Numbered from the stretch's first letter, positions 44,485 to 54,535 are shown. The stretch is 64,000 bases of DNA from Tabrizicola sp. TH137 (GCF_002855575.1 NZ_PKRQ01000003.1:248001-312000), one strand, 5' to 3'. The notes: generated by a model not told the origin, from the letters alone. Program-made: numbers and translations.

Positions 44485-44736
44485 ATGTCCGCTGCCACAC
44501 TCTCGCCCGCCCTCACCGGAACGGCCGAACGGACGACCGCCGCACGCGGCGCGCCCCAGCCGCAGACCTGTGCCGTCCGTCTGATCGACCGCCGCACGGG
44601 CCAGACGCATCGCGTCAACGGCAGCCCGCTGCTGATCTTCACCAAGTCGCCCGGCGAGGCCGCCGAAGATCTGCTTGCCGGGCGTGACCGCGCCCTGTGG
44701 GAGGCTCGCATCGAACCGATTGGAGGCGCGTCGTGA
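44485..44736 (+). CDS. Small conserved-looking protein preceding the sulfate transporter
   Basis: The 83-residue soluble protein has a disordered start (Ala/Thr/Pro-rich) and an ordered core, [20 protein letters not shown], then [26 protein letters not shown] lies upstream. I do not recognise a family, but the core resembles a short beta-hairpin/helix unit. It is the first gene after the likely cys promoter; its TGA overlaps a GTG that leads in frame into the binding-protein gene. Confidence 0.65.
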   Translation: MSAATLSPALTGTAERTTAARGAPQPQTCAVRLIDRRTGQTHRVNGSPLLIFTKSPGEAAEDLLAGRDRALWEARIEPIGGAS

Positions 44737-44828
44737 CGACCTTCACGCCCCACCCGCTTACCGTTCTGGGCCTCGTGCCCTTTACCCCTTCCGTCGCGCC
44801 GCAGGCGCGCCCGCAACAGGAGAAGACC

Positions 44829-45947
44829 ATGCATGCCACCATCACGCTTGCCGGCACGATCACGGCGCAAGGCCCCGTCGCCGAAAAGCTCCCCGACGGC
44901 CGCGTCACCATCGCCGACGGTCTGCGCCGCCTTACCGGCTGGCCGGTTGCCCGCAGCCTGCGCGGCACCCTATCGGCCCTTGCCGTGGCGCTGCTGGCGC
45001 TCGGCTCTGCCCCGGCACCGGTTCAGGCCGAGAGCCTGCTGAATGTCAGCTATGACCCGACGCGCGAACTCTACCGTGAACTCAACGAGGCCTTCTCCGC
45101 CTGGTGGGTGGCCCAGGGCAACGAGGCGCCGCAGATCGAGGTCAGCCATGGCGGTTCCGGCAGCCAGGCCCGCGCCGTGATCGACGGGCTCGAGGCACAG
45201 GTGGTGACGCTGGCGCTGGCCTCGGACATCGACAAGATCGCCGAGGCGGGCAAGCTCCCGGCCGATTGGCAGACCCGACTGCCCAACAATTCCTCGCCCT
45301 ATACCTCCACCATCGTCTTCCTCGTGCGCGAGGGGAACCCGAAGGGCATCGCCGACTGGGGCGATCTGGTGAAAGACGGCGTGCAGGTCATCACGCCCAA
45401 TCCGAAAACCAGCGGTGGTGCGCGCTGGAACTACCTCGCCGCCTGGGCCTGGGCCGAGAAGAACGGGCAGGATCCGCGGGAATTCGTCGGCGCGCTCTAC
45501 AAGAACGTTCCGGTTCTGGACAATGGCGCGCGGGGATCGACCACCACCTTCGCCCAGCGCGGTATCGGTGACGTGCTGCTGGCCTGGGAGAACGAGGCCT
45601 ATCTCGCGCTGAAGGAAATCGGCGAGGATCAGTTCGACATCGTCGTCCCCTCCGTCTCCGTCCTTGCCGAACCGCCGGTCGCCCTGGTCGATGGCAATAT
45701 CAAGTCCGATGCCCAGCGGGCGCTGGCCGAGGCCTATCTGAACTACCTCTACTCGCCCGAAGGGCAGGCGCTGGCCTTCAAGCACTTCTACCGCGCCTGG
45801 GACGCCTCCAAGGCCAACCCGGAAGACGTCGCCCGCTTCCCCAAGCTGGAGCTGGTTGACATCGCCTCCTTCGGCGGCTGGGCCAAGGTGCAGCCCGAAC
45901 ATTTCGGCGACGGCGGCATCTTCGACCAGATCTACGTCCCGAAATAA
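44829..45947 (+). CDS. cysP: Sulfate/thiosulfate ABC transporter periplasmic binding protein
   Basis: The 372-residue protein has a typical mature part from [20 protein letters not shown], with [38 protein letters not shown] and [22 protein letters not shown] 44829 has ACAGGAG seven bases upstream. The signal peptide lies unusually late: a 46-residue lead ([20 protein letters not shown]...) comes before the hydrophobic core [21 protein letters not shown], cleaved near residue 67. It serves the CysTWA importer. Confidence 0.92.
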   Translation: MHATITLAGTITAQGPVAEKLPDGRVTIADGLRRLTGWPVARSLRGTLSALAVALLALGSAPAPVQAESLLNVSYDPTRELYRELNEAFSAWWVAQGNEAPQIEVSHGGSGSQARAVIDGLEAQVVTLALASDIDKIAEAGKLPADWQTRLPNNSSPYTSTIVFLVREGNPKGIADWGDLVKDGVQVITPNPKTSGGARWNYLAAWAWAEKNGQDPREFVGALYKNVPVLDNGARGSTTTFAQRGIGDVLLAWENEAYLALKEIGEDQFDIVVPSVSVLAEPPVALVDGNIKSDAQRALAEAYLNYLYSPEGQALAFKHFYRAWDASKANPEDVARFPKLELVDIASFGGWAKVQPEHFGDGGIFDQIYVPK

Positions 45948-45956
45948 GGAACCGTG

Positions 45957-46793
45957 ATGGGCAAACCTCTCATCCACCGATCCCCCATGCCCGGGCTGGG
46001 CCTGAGCATGGGGATCACCCTGACGATGCTGTCCCTTGTCGTGCTTTTGCCCATCGGCGCCCTTCTTCTGAAGGGCGCCCATTACGGTTTGGCAGGCATC
46101 TGGGAAACCGTGAACCGGGAACGCGTCTGGGCGGCGCTCTATCTGTCGTTCCGCCTGTCGCTCTTTGCCGCGCTCTTCAACCTGATCTTCGGCGTCCTCT
46201 TGGCCTGGGTCCTCGTGCGCTACCGCTTTCCCGGCCGCCGCATCCTTGATGCGGCAGTGGACCTGCCCTTCGCCCTGCCGACCGCCGTGGCGGGCATCTC
46301 GCTGACCGCGCTTTACGCGCCCAACGGCTTTTTCGGCCAGATGGCCGCCGAGATCGGCTGGAAGATCGCCTATACCCAATGGGGCATCTTCATCGCGCTG
46401 GTCTTCGTGGGCCTGCCCTTCGTCACCCGCACCGTGCAACCCGTGGTGGAAGAGATCGAGCGTGAAGTGGAAGAAGCCTCGGCCACCCTCGGCGCGTCAC
46501 GCCTGCACACGATCCGCCATGTGATCCTGCCGATGCTGACGCCCGCCGCGCTGACGGGATTTGCCCTCGCGCTGGCGCGGGCCGTGGGGGAATACGGGTC
46601 GGTCATCTTCATCGCGGGCAACATCCCGCTGTTGACGGAAATCGCCCCCCTCCTGATCATCATTCAGTTGGAAGAGTTCAACTATGACGCGGCGGCGGCC
46701 ATCGGCATCGCCATGCTGCTGATCAGTTTCGCGATGCTCTTGGTCATCAACCTGATCCAGGTCTGGAGCCGTCGGAGGATCGGATATGTCTGA
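45957..46793 (+). CDS. cysT: Sulfate/thiosulfate ABC transporter permease CysT
   Basis: The 278-residue permease has about six helices and the motif EEASATLGASRLHTIRHVILP, and includes the family stretch DLPFALPTAVAGISLTALYA. ATG 45957 has AAGGA upstream; the GTG three bases before is an alternative. It overlaps cysW by 8 bases. Confidence 0.93.
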   Translation: MGKPLIHRSPMPGLGLSMGITLTMLSLVVLLPIGALLLKGAHYGLAGIWETVNRERVWAALYLSFRLSLFAALFNLIFGVLLAWVLVRYRFPGRRILDAAVDLPFALPTAVAGISLTALYAPNGFFGQMAAEIGWKIAYTQWGIFIALVFVGLPFVTRTVQPVVEEIEREVEEASATLGASRLHTIRHVILPMLTPAALTGFALALARAVGEYGSVIFIAGNIPLLTEIAPLLIIIQLEEFNYDAAAAIGIAMLLISFAMLLVINLIQVWSRRRIGYV

Positions 46794-47649
46794 CGCCACC
46801 CAAATCCGGTTCCGCGCCGCGACCGAGGAAAGCCCCGCCACCCGCTGGACGCTGATCGCGCTGGCCTTTGCGGGCTTGGCCATCCTCGTTTTCGCACCCC
46901 TGATCGCGGTGTTTGTCGAGGCGCTGGCCGATGGCGCGGTCGAGGCGCTCAGAAGCCTCGCCTCGCCCGATGCCCGCGATGCGATCCGCCTGACCCTGAC
47001 CATCGCCGCCATCTCGGTGCCGCTCAATGCCATCTTCGGCGTCGCGGCGGCATGGTTCATCACCAAGTTCGACTTCCGCGGCAAGGCCTTCCTGATCACC
47101 CTGATCGACCTGCCCTTCTCCGTCTCACCCGTCGTGGCAGGCCTCTGCATCGTGCTGATGTTCGGTGCGAATTCGGCCCTTGGCGGCTGGTTGGTGGCGC
47201 AGGGCTATCCCATCGTCTTCGCCATGCCGGGGATCATCTTGGCCACGATGTTCGTGACCTTCCCCTTCGTGGCCCGCGAACTCATCCCCGTGATGATCGA
47301 ACAGGGCCGGGCCGAGGAAGAGGCGGCGCTGACCCTCGGCGCCTCCGGCTGGCGGGTGTTCTGGACGGTCACGCTGCCCAATATCCGCTGGGCGCTGCTT
47401 TACGGCGTCCTCCTTTGCAACGCCCGCGCAATGGGGGAATTCGGGGCGGTCGCGGTCGTCTCGGGCAAGATCCGGGGCGAAACCGCCACGATCCCCACCA
47501 CGATCGAGATGCTCTATCAGGAATATCTCTCCGTCGCGGCCTTCAGCCTCGCCGCCGTCCTGACGCTTCTCGCGCTCCTCACCCTGCTTCTCAAGACGCT
47601 TCTGGAATTGCGCCATGCCGATCAGCTCGCCGCGAACCACCGCCATTAG
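46786..47649 (+). CDS. cysW: Sulfate/thiosulfate ABC transporter permease CysW
   Basis: The 287-residue permease pairs with CysT. It shows [42 protein letters not shown] and [19 protein letters not shown], all characteristic of CysW. It overlaps cysT by 8 bases and lies 10 bases before cysA. Confidence 0.93.
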   Translation: MSDATQIRFRAATEESPATRWTLIALAFAGLAILVFAPLIAVFVEALADGAVEALRSLASPDARDAIRLTLTIAAISVPLNAIFGVAAAWFITKFDFRGKAFLITLIDLPFSVSPVVAGLCIVLMFGANSALGGWLVAQGYPIVFAMPGIILATMFVTFPFVARELIPVMIEQGRAEEEAALTLGASGWRVFWTVTLPNIRWALLYGVLLCNARAMGEFGAVAVVSGKIRGETATIPTTIEMLYQEYLSVAAFSLAAVLTLLALLTLLLKTLLELRHADQLAANHRH

Positions 47650-47659
47650 GAGACCTGCC

Positions 47660-48379
47660 ATGCATATCGAGATCGACGAAATCTCCAAGGCCTTCGGGAC
47701 CACCGCCGCGCTGCATCCGGTGTCGCTCTCCATTCCTTCGGGTGCGCTGGTGGCGCTGCTCGGCCCTTCGGGATCGGGCAAGACCACGCTTCTGCGCATC
47801 CTTGGCGGGCTGGAATTCCCGACCTCCGGCCGCGTCCTCTTTGACGGGCAGGATGCGACGGGCCTGACGGTGCAGGAACGCCGCGCGGGCTTCGTGTTCC
47901 AAAGCTACGCGCTGTTCCGGCACATGACGGTGTTCGAGAACATCGCCTATGGCCTGAACGCCCGCCCCCGCGCGACCCGGCCCACCAAGGCCGAAATCGC
48001 CCGCCGCGTGACCAAGCTGCTGGAACTGATCCAGCTTCCCGATATCGGCGCGCGCTATCCGTCGCAGCTTTCTGGCGGCCAGCGGCAGCGCGTGGCACTG
48101 GCCCGGGCGCTGGCCATCGAACCGAGGATGCTGCTCCTCGACGAACCCTTCGGCGCGCTGGACGCCAAGGTGCGCAAGGAATTGCGGCAGGGCCTGCGCG
48201 ACATCCACGACACGACAGGCCTGACCACGGTCTTCGTGACCCATGACCAGGAAGAGGCGATGGAACTGGCCGACCTCGTCGTCGTCATGTCGATGGGCCG
48301 GATCGAACAGATCGGCAAACCCGCCGACATCCGCGCCCGCCCCGCCACCGCCTTCGTGAAGGATTTCATCACGGCGTGA
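47660..48379 (+). CDS. cysA: Sulfate/thiosulfate ABC transporter ATPase CysA, short form
   Basis: The 239-residue ATPase has Walker [10 protein letters not shown] (about 35-43), Q-loop [17 protein letters not shown], signature [15 protein letters not shown], Walker [13 protein letters not shown] and H-loop [21 protein letters not shown] precedes ATG 47660. CysA proteins commonly have about 350 residues with a C-terminal TOBE-like regulatory domain; this one ends right after the nucleotide-binding domain (AFVKDFITA). Confidence 0.92.
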   Translation: MHIEIDEISKAFGTTAALHPVSLSIPSGALVALLGPSGSGKTTLLRILGGLEFPTSGRVLFDGQDATGLTVQERRAGFVFQSYALFRHMTVFENIAYGLNARPRATRPTKAEIARRVTKLLELIQLPDIGARYPSQLSGGQRQRVALARALAIEPRMLLLDEPFGALDAKVRKELRQGLRDIHDTTGLTTVFVTHDQEEAMELADLVVVMSMGRIEQIGKPADIRARPATAFVKDFITA

Positions 48380-48641
48380 GGCGCCTTGACCGCGGGTGCT
48401 GGAGAGCTTCTGTGCTGCCCTGACGACGCCAGAAGCCGCCCCAGATGCTGCCCCTGTTCGCAGCGAGCATGAGATTCGGGGGAACATGTGGTGGTGCCGA
48501 AGGCCGTACGGGAGGCGCCTTGTGAAGGAGGAGGCGCCAACCTTCACAAGGGGCAGGGGTGGAGCTTTGCCCCCCGCCACGTTCCACGCTCGCCTTATCC
48601 AACGATAAAGCTGAGGCTATCCAATGGCTTAGAGAAGGAAG

Positions 48642-48717
48642 TGGTGCCGCTGAAGGGACTCGAACCCCCGACCCCATCATTACGAATGACGTGCTCTACC
48701 AGCTGAGCTACAGCGGC
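48642..48717 (-). tRNA. tRNA-Thr (CGT)
   Basis: Read on the minus strand this is a complete cloverleaf: acceptor stem GCCGCTG/CAGCGGC, D arm GCTC-AGCTGGTA-GAGC, anticodon arm CGTCA-TTCGTAA-TGATG with anticodon CGT, T arm with GGTTCGAGT, discriminator A, and encoded CCA. It decodes ACG. Confidence 0.96.
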
Positions 48718-48798
48718 CTGGTGGCGGGCTATTAGCACCGCTCCCAGGCGGTGTGTAGCCCCCTTCGGCAGAAAAATGCACCCGGCGGGCAAAAGCCA

Positions 48799-49836
48799 TC
48801 AGCGGGTGAAATCGTCGATCACCGCCACGCCGGGGGGCATCGGGCCGTCGAAGGCGCGCAGTTCGGCGCTGGCGCCAGAGAGGGGCACGGTGCGGGCGAT
48901 CAGCGGGGACATGTCCACCACGCCCCGCGTGATCAGGTCCAGCAGCGAGGGATAGCGCCAGGCGGGCATTCCGCGCGTGCCATAGACGGCAAGCTGCTTC
49001 ATGTAGATGGCGTTCATATGGACCTCCATCCGTGCGGTATGGCCTGTGGGCAAGCCCACCTGAACATGCCGCCCCAGCGGGCGCAGGCAGTCGATGGAGG
49101 CATTGGCCGTGGCGGCGATCCCCAGCGCCTCGATCGAGACATGGGCGCCGCCGCCCGTCGCCTCCACGATCCGGGCGGCCACATCGCCCTCGCGGGCGTC
49201 GAAGGCGGCCTCGGCACCGAGCGACAGGGCATGGGACAGCTTCTCCGGCACCACATCCACGACCACGACCCGCGCGCCCAAAGCGCGGCCGAGGATCAGC
49301 GCCGACAGCCCGATCCCGCCCGTGCCATGCACCGCCAGCCATTCGCCCGCCCGCAGATCGGCGCGGCCCGTGAGCGCGTGCCAGGCGGTCGTCACCCGGC
49401 AACCCAGCCCCGCCGCAAGCACCGGCGAAATCGCCTCGGGCAGGCGGGCAAGGTTATGGGCACGGGGAACGGAGATGTATTGCGCATAGGCCCCCGGCTC
49501 GCCGAAACCCGGCACGCGCTGGGACTTGCAGATGGTGGACTGGCCAGCCTGGCAATCGGGGCATTGGCCACAGGCGAGGATGAAGGGCGCGATCACCCGG
49601 TCGCCGGGCTTCCAGCGGGCGAGCGGCCCGGCCTCGACCACCTCGCCGCAGTATTCATGGCCCGGAATCGCGCCTGGCTTGACCTTTGGATGTTCGCCCA
49701 CCCAGCCGTGCCAGTCGCTGCGGCAGATGCCGCAGGCCAGCACCCTGAGCACCACCCCATCCGCCTCGCAGGCCGGATCGGGGACGGTGTCGATTTGCAG
49801 GTCTTCGCGATAGGCGGTCAGGATGGCGGCGCGCAT
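48799..49836 (-). CDS. Zinc-dependent alcohol dehydrogenase family protein
   Basis: The 345-residue medium-chain dehydrogenase has catalytic-zinc ligands in CGICRSDWHG (about 35-44) and GHEYCGEVVEAG, four structural-zinc cysteines in CGQCPDCQAGQSTIC, and the NAD fold VHGTGGIGLSALILGRALGA ending in VVVDV, where the aspartate favours NAD. The substrate is not predictable. It is monocistronic on the minus strand, next to tRNA-Thr. Confidence 0.9.
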   Translation of the reverse strand: MRAAILTAYREDLQIDTVPDPACEADGVVLRVLACGICRSDWHGWVGEHPKVKPGAIPGHEYCGEVVEAGPLARWKPGDRVIAPFILACGQCPDCQAGQSTICKSQRVPGFGEPGAYAQYISVPRAHNLARLPEAISPVLAAGLGCRVTTAWHALTGRADLRAGEWLAVHGTGGIGLSALILGRALGARVVVVDVVPEKLSHALSLGAEAAFDAREGDVAARIVEATGGGAHVSIEALGIAATANASIDCLRPLGRHVQVGLPTGHTARMEVHMNAIYMKQLAVYGTRGMPAWRYPSLLDLITRGVVDMSPLIARTVPLSGASAELRAFDGPMPPGVAVIDDFTR

Positions 49837-49929
49837 GAGGTATCCCTTGTCAGGGGGTCAGCCAAGCATCCGGCGCGGGCTCTGGCTATGCCCGGGCCGA
49901 CGCGCCGCCGTCGCAAGCAGGCCGCAGGG

Positions 49930-50169
49930 TCAGAGAATTTCGACCCGATAGCTTTCGATGACCGTATTGGCGAGAAGCTTTTCGCACATCGCCTTGACCT
50001 CGGCCTCAGCCTTCGCGCGATCCGTCTCCGCCAGATCAAGCTCGATCACCTTGCCCTGACGCACGCCCTCCACGCCGGCAAAGCCGAGCGTGCCCAGCGC
50101 GTGGCGCACGGCCTCGCCCTGCGGATCGAGAACGCCGTTCTTCAGCATGACGGTGACGCGCGCTTTCAT
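49930..50169 (-). CDS. purS: Phosphoribosylformylglycinamidine synthase subunit PurS
   Basis: The 79-residue protein matches PurS: MKARVTVMLKNGVLDPQGEA, then GVRQGKVIELDL and the final VIESYRVEIL. PurS bridges PurL and PurQ in purine synthesis. I chose ATG 50169 (GGGGA spaced upstream); an ATG six bases earlier adds MK. It follows purC, but purQ does not follow; an alcohol dehydrogenase gene comes next. Confidence 0.95.
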   Translation of the reverse strand: MKARVTVMLKNGVLDPQGEAVRHALGTLGFAGVEGVRQGKVIELDLAETDRAKAEAEVKAMCEKLLANTVIESYRVEIL

Positions 50170-50251
50170 CTTCATTCCCCGGCCAAGGTTCGCTTCGCCC
50201 TGCCATAGCGCCCTGCCCCTGCCGGGGCAAGGCGTCTGTCCGGCGATCGCC

Positions 50252-51019
50252 TCAGTTGATCAGCGTGGGCTTCGTCGGGTGGGTGACGTTGGAGGGCAGC
50301 ACGCCCAGCCGCCGTGCCAGTTCGGTATAGACATCCGGCAGCGGGCCGGGATCGCGCGTCACGCCCTCGCGTTCCATCGATTCCGCCGCGCCGCGCAGGT
50401 CCCAGAGACGGCAGCTGTCGGGGCTGATCTCGTCGGCCACGATCAGGCGCATGTAATCGCCATCCCAGATGCGGCCCACCTCGATGCGGAAATCCGCCAG
50501 CCGGATGCCCACGCCCATCATCACGCCCGACAGGAAGTCGTTCACCCGCAGCGCCAGCGCCACGATATCATCCAGGTCCTGCTGGCTGGCCCAGTTGAAG
50601 GCGAAGATATGCTCTTCGCTGACCATGGGCGTGCCGAGCCTTTCGTCCTTGTAATAGTATTCCACGATCGGCCGCGGCAGCGGGGTGCCTTCGGGGATGC
50701 CAAGGCGGCTGGAGAGTTCGCCCGCGGCGAAGTTGCGCACCACCACCTCCAGCGGGATGATCTCGGCCATCCGGACCAGTTGTTCGCGCATGTTGAGGCG
50801 GCGGATGAAATGGGTGGGCACGCCGATGGCATTGAGCCCGGTCATGAAGAATTCCGACAGACGGTTGTTGAGCACACCCTTCCCTTCCACCGCCGCGGGG
50901 GCGGGGGTGGCTGGCGTCGGGGCGCTGTCATCCTTGAAATACTGGATCAGAGTGCCCGGCTCCGGCCCTTCATACAGGATCTTCGCCTTGCCCTCGTAAA
51001 CCTTCTTGCGACGTGCCAT
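50252..51019 (-). CDS. purC: SAICAR synthetase PurC
   Basis: The 255-residue enzyme joins aspartate to CAIR in purine synthesis. Visible are [32 protein letters not shown], the [16 protein letters not shown] block, and [15 protein letters not shown] followed by [16 protein letters not shown] 51019 starts [11 protein letters not shown], as in the family. It precedes purS by 82 bases and is divergent from the DUF1476 gene. Confidence 0.96.
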   Translation of the reverse strand: MARRKKVYEGKAKILYEGPEPGTLIQYFKDDSAPTPATPAPAAVEGKGVLNNRLSEFFMTGLNAIGVPTHFIRRLNMREQLVRMAEIIPLEVVVRNFAAGELSSRLGIPEGTPLPRPIVEYYYKDERLGTPMVSEEHIFAFNWASQQDLDDIVALALRVNDFLSGVMMGVGIRLADFRIEVGRIWDGDYMRLIVADEISPDSCRLWDLRGAAESMEREGVTRDPGPLPDVYTELARRLGVLPSNVTHPTKPTLIN

Positions 51020-51233
51020 GAATGCTCCGGTCAATGCACAAGGCGGGGCAACCCCGAGGGTTCCCCGCCTGCTTGCTGCGGCTATAGTCCAAGCGAACCC
51101 GTCCCGCAAGGCGGCAGACCCCTTGCCAGGACGGATGCGGCGGCTTCTGCCCATGGCTGCGCCCTCCCCTTGCGGCGGGCGCGGGCTGGGGGCATATGAA
51201 GAGGCAAGCCGAAACCGCAGCAAGGGGCCGCAG

Positions 51234-51548
51234 ATGACCACCTTCGACGATCGTGAACATGCCTTCGAGGCCAAGTTCGCCCATGATGCCGACATGCAGT
51301 TCCGCGCCGAGGCGCGCCGCAACAAGCTGGTGGGTCTCTGGGCCGCGGGCCTGCTGGGAAAGACCGGCGACGCGGCGGCAGAATACGCGATGAGCGTGGT
51401 CAGCGCCGATTTCGAAGAGGCCGGGATCGAGGATGTTGTCCGCAAGGTCGCGGGCGATCTGGCGGGCAAGGCCAGCGCCGATGACGTCCGCGCCAAGATG
51501 GCCGAACTTCTGCCGGTCGCGAAGAAGCAGCTGATGGACGAACTCTGA
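51234..51548 (+). CDS. DUF1476 protein, F1-ATPase zeta-type inhibitor
   Basis: The 104-residue helical protein has the alphaproteobacterial DUF1476 pattern: [20 protein letters not shown], then [16 protein letters not shown]. In Paracoccus denitrificans this family is the zeta subunit, whose N-terminus blocks reverse rotation of F1-ATPase; length matches. The reading frame extends upstream, but ATG 51234 is the family start. The stop region contains a 10-base tandem duplication and is followed by two hairpins. Confidence 0.9.
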   Translation: MTTFDDREHAFEAKFAHDADMQFRAEARRNKLVGLWAAGLLGKTGDAAAEYAMSVVSADFEEAGIEDVVRKVAGDLAGKASADDVRAKMAELLPVAKKQLMDEL

Positions 51549-51559
51549 CGAACTCTGAC

Positions 51560-51587
51560 GCAGGCTGGGCAGAATTGCCCAGCCTGC
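51560..51587 (+). terminator. Hairpin after the DUF1476 gene
   Basis: GCAGGCTGGGC and GCCCAGCCTGC form a perfect 11-bp stem around AGAATT, directly after the stop. It has no U-tract and precedes a second, canonical terminator. Confidence 0.6.
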
Positions 51588-51593
51588 GCGCTG

Positions 51594-51618
51594 AAAGGCA
51601 CCCTGCGGGGTGCCTTTT
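51594..51618 (+). terminator. Rho-independent terminator after the DUF1476 gene
   Basis: AAAGGCACCC-TGCG-GGGTGCCTTT is a perfect 10-bp stem with T-tract on the plus strand and A-tract on the other side, so it could work in both directions. Confidence 0.9.
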
Positions 51619-51734
51619 CCATGCCCCTGCCCGAATCTTGGCCCATGGCTCAAGATCATCATGCGGAATATCGAATTGCCTCATGGCCCAGCGCATGGCA
51701 GACGGAAGACGAGACCCCCAGGAAAAGGTGCCCC

Positions 51735-52748
51735 ATGGCCGATGCGCTGACCGAGCTTCTCTCCACCCGCGACTGGCTGATGGCCGATGGCGCGACGGGG
51801 ACGAACCTGTTCAACATGGGCCTGTCTTCGGGCGAACCGCCCGAACTCTGGAATGTCGATGAACCCGACAATATCCGCAAACTCTATCGCGGCGCGGTGG
51901 AGGCGGGGTCGGACATCTTCCTGACCAACACTTTCGGCGGCAACGCGGCGCGGCTGAAGCTACACAATGCGCAGGGGCGGGTGCGGGAACTCAACCGCGT
52001 CGGCGTGGCACTGGGGCGCGAGATCGCCGATGCCTCGGGGCGCAAGGTGGTGGTGGCCGGATCGGTCGGCCCGACGGGCGAGATTTTCGAACCGATGGGA
52101 AGCCTGACCCACAAGGACGCGGTAGAGATCTTCCATGAACAGATGGAAGGCATGAAGGAGGGCGGGGTCGATGTCCTCTGGATCGAGACGATCTCCGCCC
52201 CCGAGGAATATCGCGCGGCGGCCGAGGCGGCAAAGCTGGCCGGTCTGCCCTGGTGCGGGACCATGAGCTTTGACACTGCGGGGCGGACGATGATGGGCGT
52301 CACCTCTTCGGCGCTGGCCGATCTGGTGGAAAAGCTGCCCAATCCGCCCATCGCCTTTGGCGCGAATTGCGGGGTGGGCGCGTCCGACCTGATGCGCACG
52401 GTGCTGGGCTTTGCCTCCACCGGAACGGAACGCCCGATCATCGCCAAGGGCAATGCCGGGATTCCGAAGTATCACGATGGCCATATCCATTATGACGGCA
52501 CGCCGGACCTGATGGCCGAATATGCCGTGCTGGCCCGCGATGCCGGGGTGCGGATCATCGGCGGCTGCTGCGGCACCATGCCCGAACATCTGCGCGCCAT
52601 GCGCGCCGCGCTGGAAAGCCGCCCCAAGGGGCCGCGCCCGACGCTGGAGACGATCAGCGAAAAGCTGGGCGGCTTCTCCTCTGCCTCGGACGGGACGGGC
52701 GATGATGCGGGCGCACCCCGCCGCGAACGTCGTGGCCGCCGGGGCTGA
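51735..52748 (+). CDS. bmt: Betaine--homocysteine S-methyltransferase
   Basis: The 337-residue enzyme belongs to the homocysteine methyltransferase family: LMADGATGTNLFNMGL at the start and zinc cysteines in FGANCGVGASD and IIGGCCGTMPEHL. The SGEPPELWN stretch and overall length fit the rhodobacterial betaine-dependent enzyme that makes methionine. AGGAAAAGG precedes ATG 51735. The last 30 residues are charged and Arg-rich. Confidence 0.88.
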   Translation: MADALTELLSTRDWLMADGATGTNLFNMGLSSGEPPELWNVDEPDNIRKLYRGAVEAGSDIFLTNTFGGNAARLKLHNAQGRVRELNRVGVALGREIADASGRKVVVAGSVGPTGEIFEPMGSLTHKDAVEIFHEQMEGMKEGGVDVLWIETISAPEEYRAAAEAAKLAGLPWCGTMSFDTAGRTMMGVTSSALADLVEKLPNPPIAFGANCGVGASDLMRTVLGFASTGTERPIIAKGNAGIPKYHDGHIHYDGTPDLMAEYAVLARDAGVRIIGGCCGTMPEHLRAMRAALESRPKGPRPTLETISEKLGGFSSASDGTGDDAGAPRRERRGRRG

Positions 52749-52828
52749 CCCGGCCCAATAGCGCCCTTGCACCCCGCCCCGCCCCGCCCTAAGAAGCGCG
52801 CGGAATTCGGGCCTTGCGGGGGGGATGC

Positions 52829-54088
52829 ATGCCGCTTCTCGTGATGAAATTCGGGGGCACCTCGGTGGCCGATCTCGCGCGCATCGAGAATGCCGCGAAG
52901 AAGGTGCGGAAAGAGGTCGAGCGCGGCTATGACGTGATCGTCATCGTCAGCGCCATGTCGGGCGAAACCAACAAGCTTGTGGGTTACGTCGAAGGCACGT
53001 CCAAGCTTTATGACGCCCGCGAATACGATGCCGTCGTCGCCAGCGGCGAGAACGTGACCGCCGGGCTGATGGCGCTGCGGTTGCAGGAGATGGGCATTCC
53101 CGCGCGGAGCTGGCAGGGCTGGCAAGTGCCGATCCAGACCACGGCACAGCATGGCTCGGCCCGCTTCGTGGATATCCCCCGCGCCAATATCGACGCGAAA
53201 TTCGCCGAAGGGTTCAAGGTCGCGGTCGTGGCGGGCTTCCAGGGCGTCAGCCCCGAAGGCCGCATCACCACGCTGGGCCGGGGCGGTTCCGACACCACCG
53301 CCGTCGCCTTTGCCGCCGCCTTCGGGGCGGAGCGCTGCGACATCTATACCGATGTGGACGGCGTCTATACCACCGACCCGCGCGTGTCGTCCAAGGCGCG
53401 CAAGCTGGACAAGATCGCCTTCGAAGAGATGCTGGAACTGGCCTCGCTGGGCGCGAAGGTCCTGCAAACCCGCTCGGTCGAACTTGCCATGCGCTACAAG
53501 GTGCGGCTGCGCGTGCTGTCGTCCTTCGAGGATACCGATGAAACGTCCGGCACCCTTGTGTGCGACGAGGAGGAAATCATGGAATCGAAAGTCGTCTCTG
53601 GCGTCGCCTTCTCGCGCGAGGAGGCCAAGATCACCCTCTTCACCATCGAGGATCGCCCCGGCGTCGCCTCGGCCATCTTCGGCCCGCTGGCCGATGCGGG
53701 CGTGAACGTGGACATGATCGTGCAGAACATCAGCGAAAAGGACTATGACGACGCCCATCCCGGCGCCGTCACGGACATGACCTTTTCCTGCCCGATCAAT
53801 CAGGTGGACCGCGCCCGCAAGGCGATGGAGGATGCCAAGGCCGCGGGCCTGATCGGCTATGACGAGCTGATCGTCGATACCGATGTGGCCAAGGTATCGG
53901 TGGTGGGCATCGGGATGCGCTCGCATGCCGGCGTTGCGGCGAAGATGTTCAACGCTCTGGCGGCCGAAGGGATCAACATCAAGGTCATCTCCACCTCCGA
54001 GATCAAGATTTCCGTCCTGATCGACCGGAAATACATGGAACTGGCCGTGCAGGCCCTGCATGACGCCTTCGAGCTGGAAAAGGCTTAA
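52829..54088 (+). CDS. lysC: Aspartate kinase
   Basis: The 419-residue enzyme phosphorylates aspartate, the first step to lysine, threonine and methionine. Visible are VMKFGGTSVADLARIE at the start, GRGGSDTTAVAFAAAF, and DIYTDVDGVYTTDPR; two ACT domains follow (about 265-415) for amino-acid feedback. ATG 52829 fits the family. Its end overlaps the converging MarR gene by four bases. Confidence 0.96.
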   Translation: MPLLVMKFGGTSVADLARIENAAKKVRKEVERGYDVIVIVSAMSGETNKLVGYVEGTSKLYDAREYDAVVASGENVTAGLMALRLQEMGIPARSWQGWQVPIQTTAQHGSARFVDIPRANIDAKFAEGFKVAVVAGFQGVSPEGRITTLGRGGSDTTAVAFAAAFGAERCDIYTDVDGVYTTDPRVSSKARKLDKIAFEEMLELASLGAKVLQTRSVELAMRYKVRLRVLSSFEDTDETSGTLVCDEEEIMESKVVSGVAFSREEAKITLFTIEDRPGVASAIFGPLADAGVNVDMIVQNISEKDYDDAHPGAVTDMTFSCPINQVDRARKAMEDAKAAGLIGYDELIVDTDVAKVSVVGIGMRSHAGVAAKMFNALAAEGINIKVISTSEIKISVLIDRKYMELAVQALHDAFELEKA

Positions 54089-54516
54089 GGCAGCAGCCGC
54101 GACAGCAGGGCCGCCAGCGGCCCTGCCTCATCCCCCAGCGGCGCACCAAGATGGCGCTGGATCGCCGGGCCATAGACCGCCCACATCCGACCCCGCATCG
54201 CACGCCCCGCATCCGTCACGCTGATAACCTGCCCGCGCCCGTCCCCCGCAAAAGGCGCGCGTGCGATCAGCCCCGCCCCTTCCATCCGGTCCAGCAGGCG
54301 CGACACGTTGTGCTGCGCCAGCAGAAGCCGCCCCTCAAGCTCCAACGGGCGCAGGGGTTCGCCCGCCCGCTCCAACTCCAAAAGCACGTCATACCATCCA
54401 AGCGGCGGCAGACCCGCCGCCTTCAACTCGGCCTCCACCGCGCCCAGCACCACGCGCTGCGCCCGGATCAGGCGCGCCCAGGCCGTGACGGCATCCTCTG
54501 TCGGTTCTTCGGTCAT
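54085..54516 (-). CDS. MarR family transcriptional regulator
   Basis: The 143-residue protein has a winged helix: LPPLGWYDVLLELERAGEPL, then LLLAQHNVSRLLDRMEGAGLI, and DGRGQVISVTDAGRA as the wing. It is divergent from a Rieske and GST gene pair; three palindromic sites in the 100-base gap are probably its operators, giving autorepression and control of the pair. A hairpin inside its 3' end (54105-54126) may also terminate lysC. Confidence 0.92.
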   Translation of the reverse strand: MTEEPTEDAVTAWARLIRAQRVVLGAVEAELKAAGLPPLGWYDVLLELERAGEPLRPLELEGRLLLAQHNVSRLLDRMEGAGLIARAPFAGDGRGQVISVTDAGRAMRGRMWAVYGPAIQRHLGAPLGDEAGPLAALLSRLLP

Positions 54517-54535
54517 GCAGCCTGCCTAGCAGAAA

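Noticed and set aside
48380-48641. Gap beside tRNA-Thr as a possible integration site
   Set aside because: No integrase, no direct repeat of the tRNA 3' end and no mobile genes are present.
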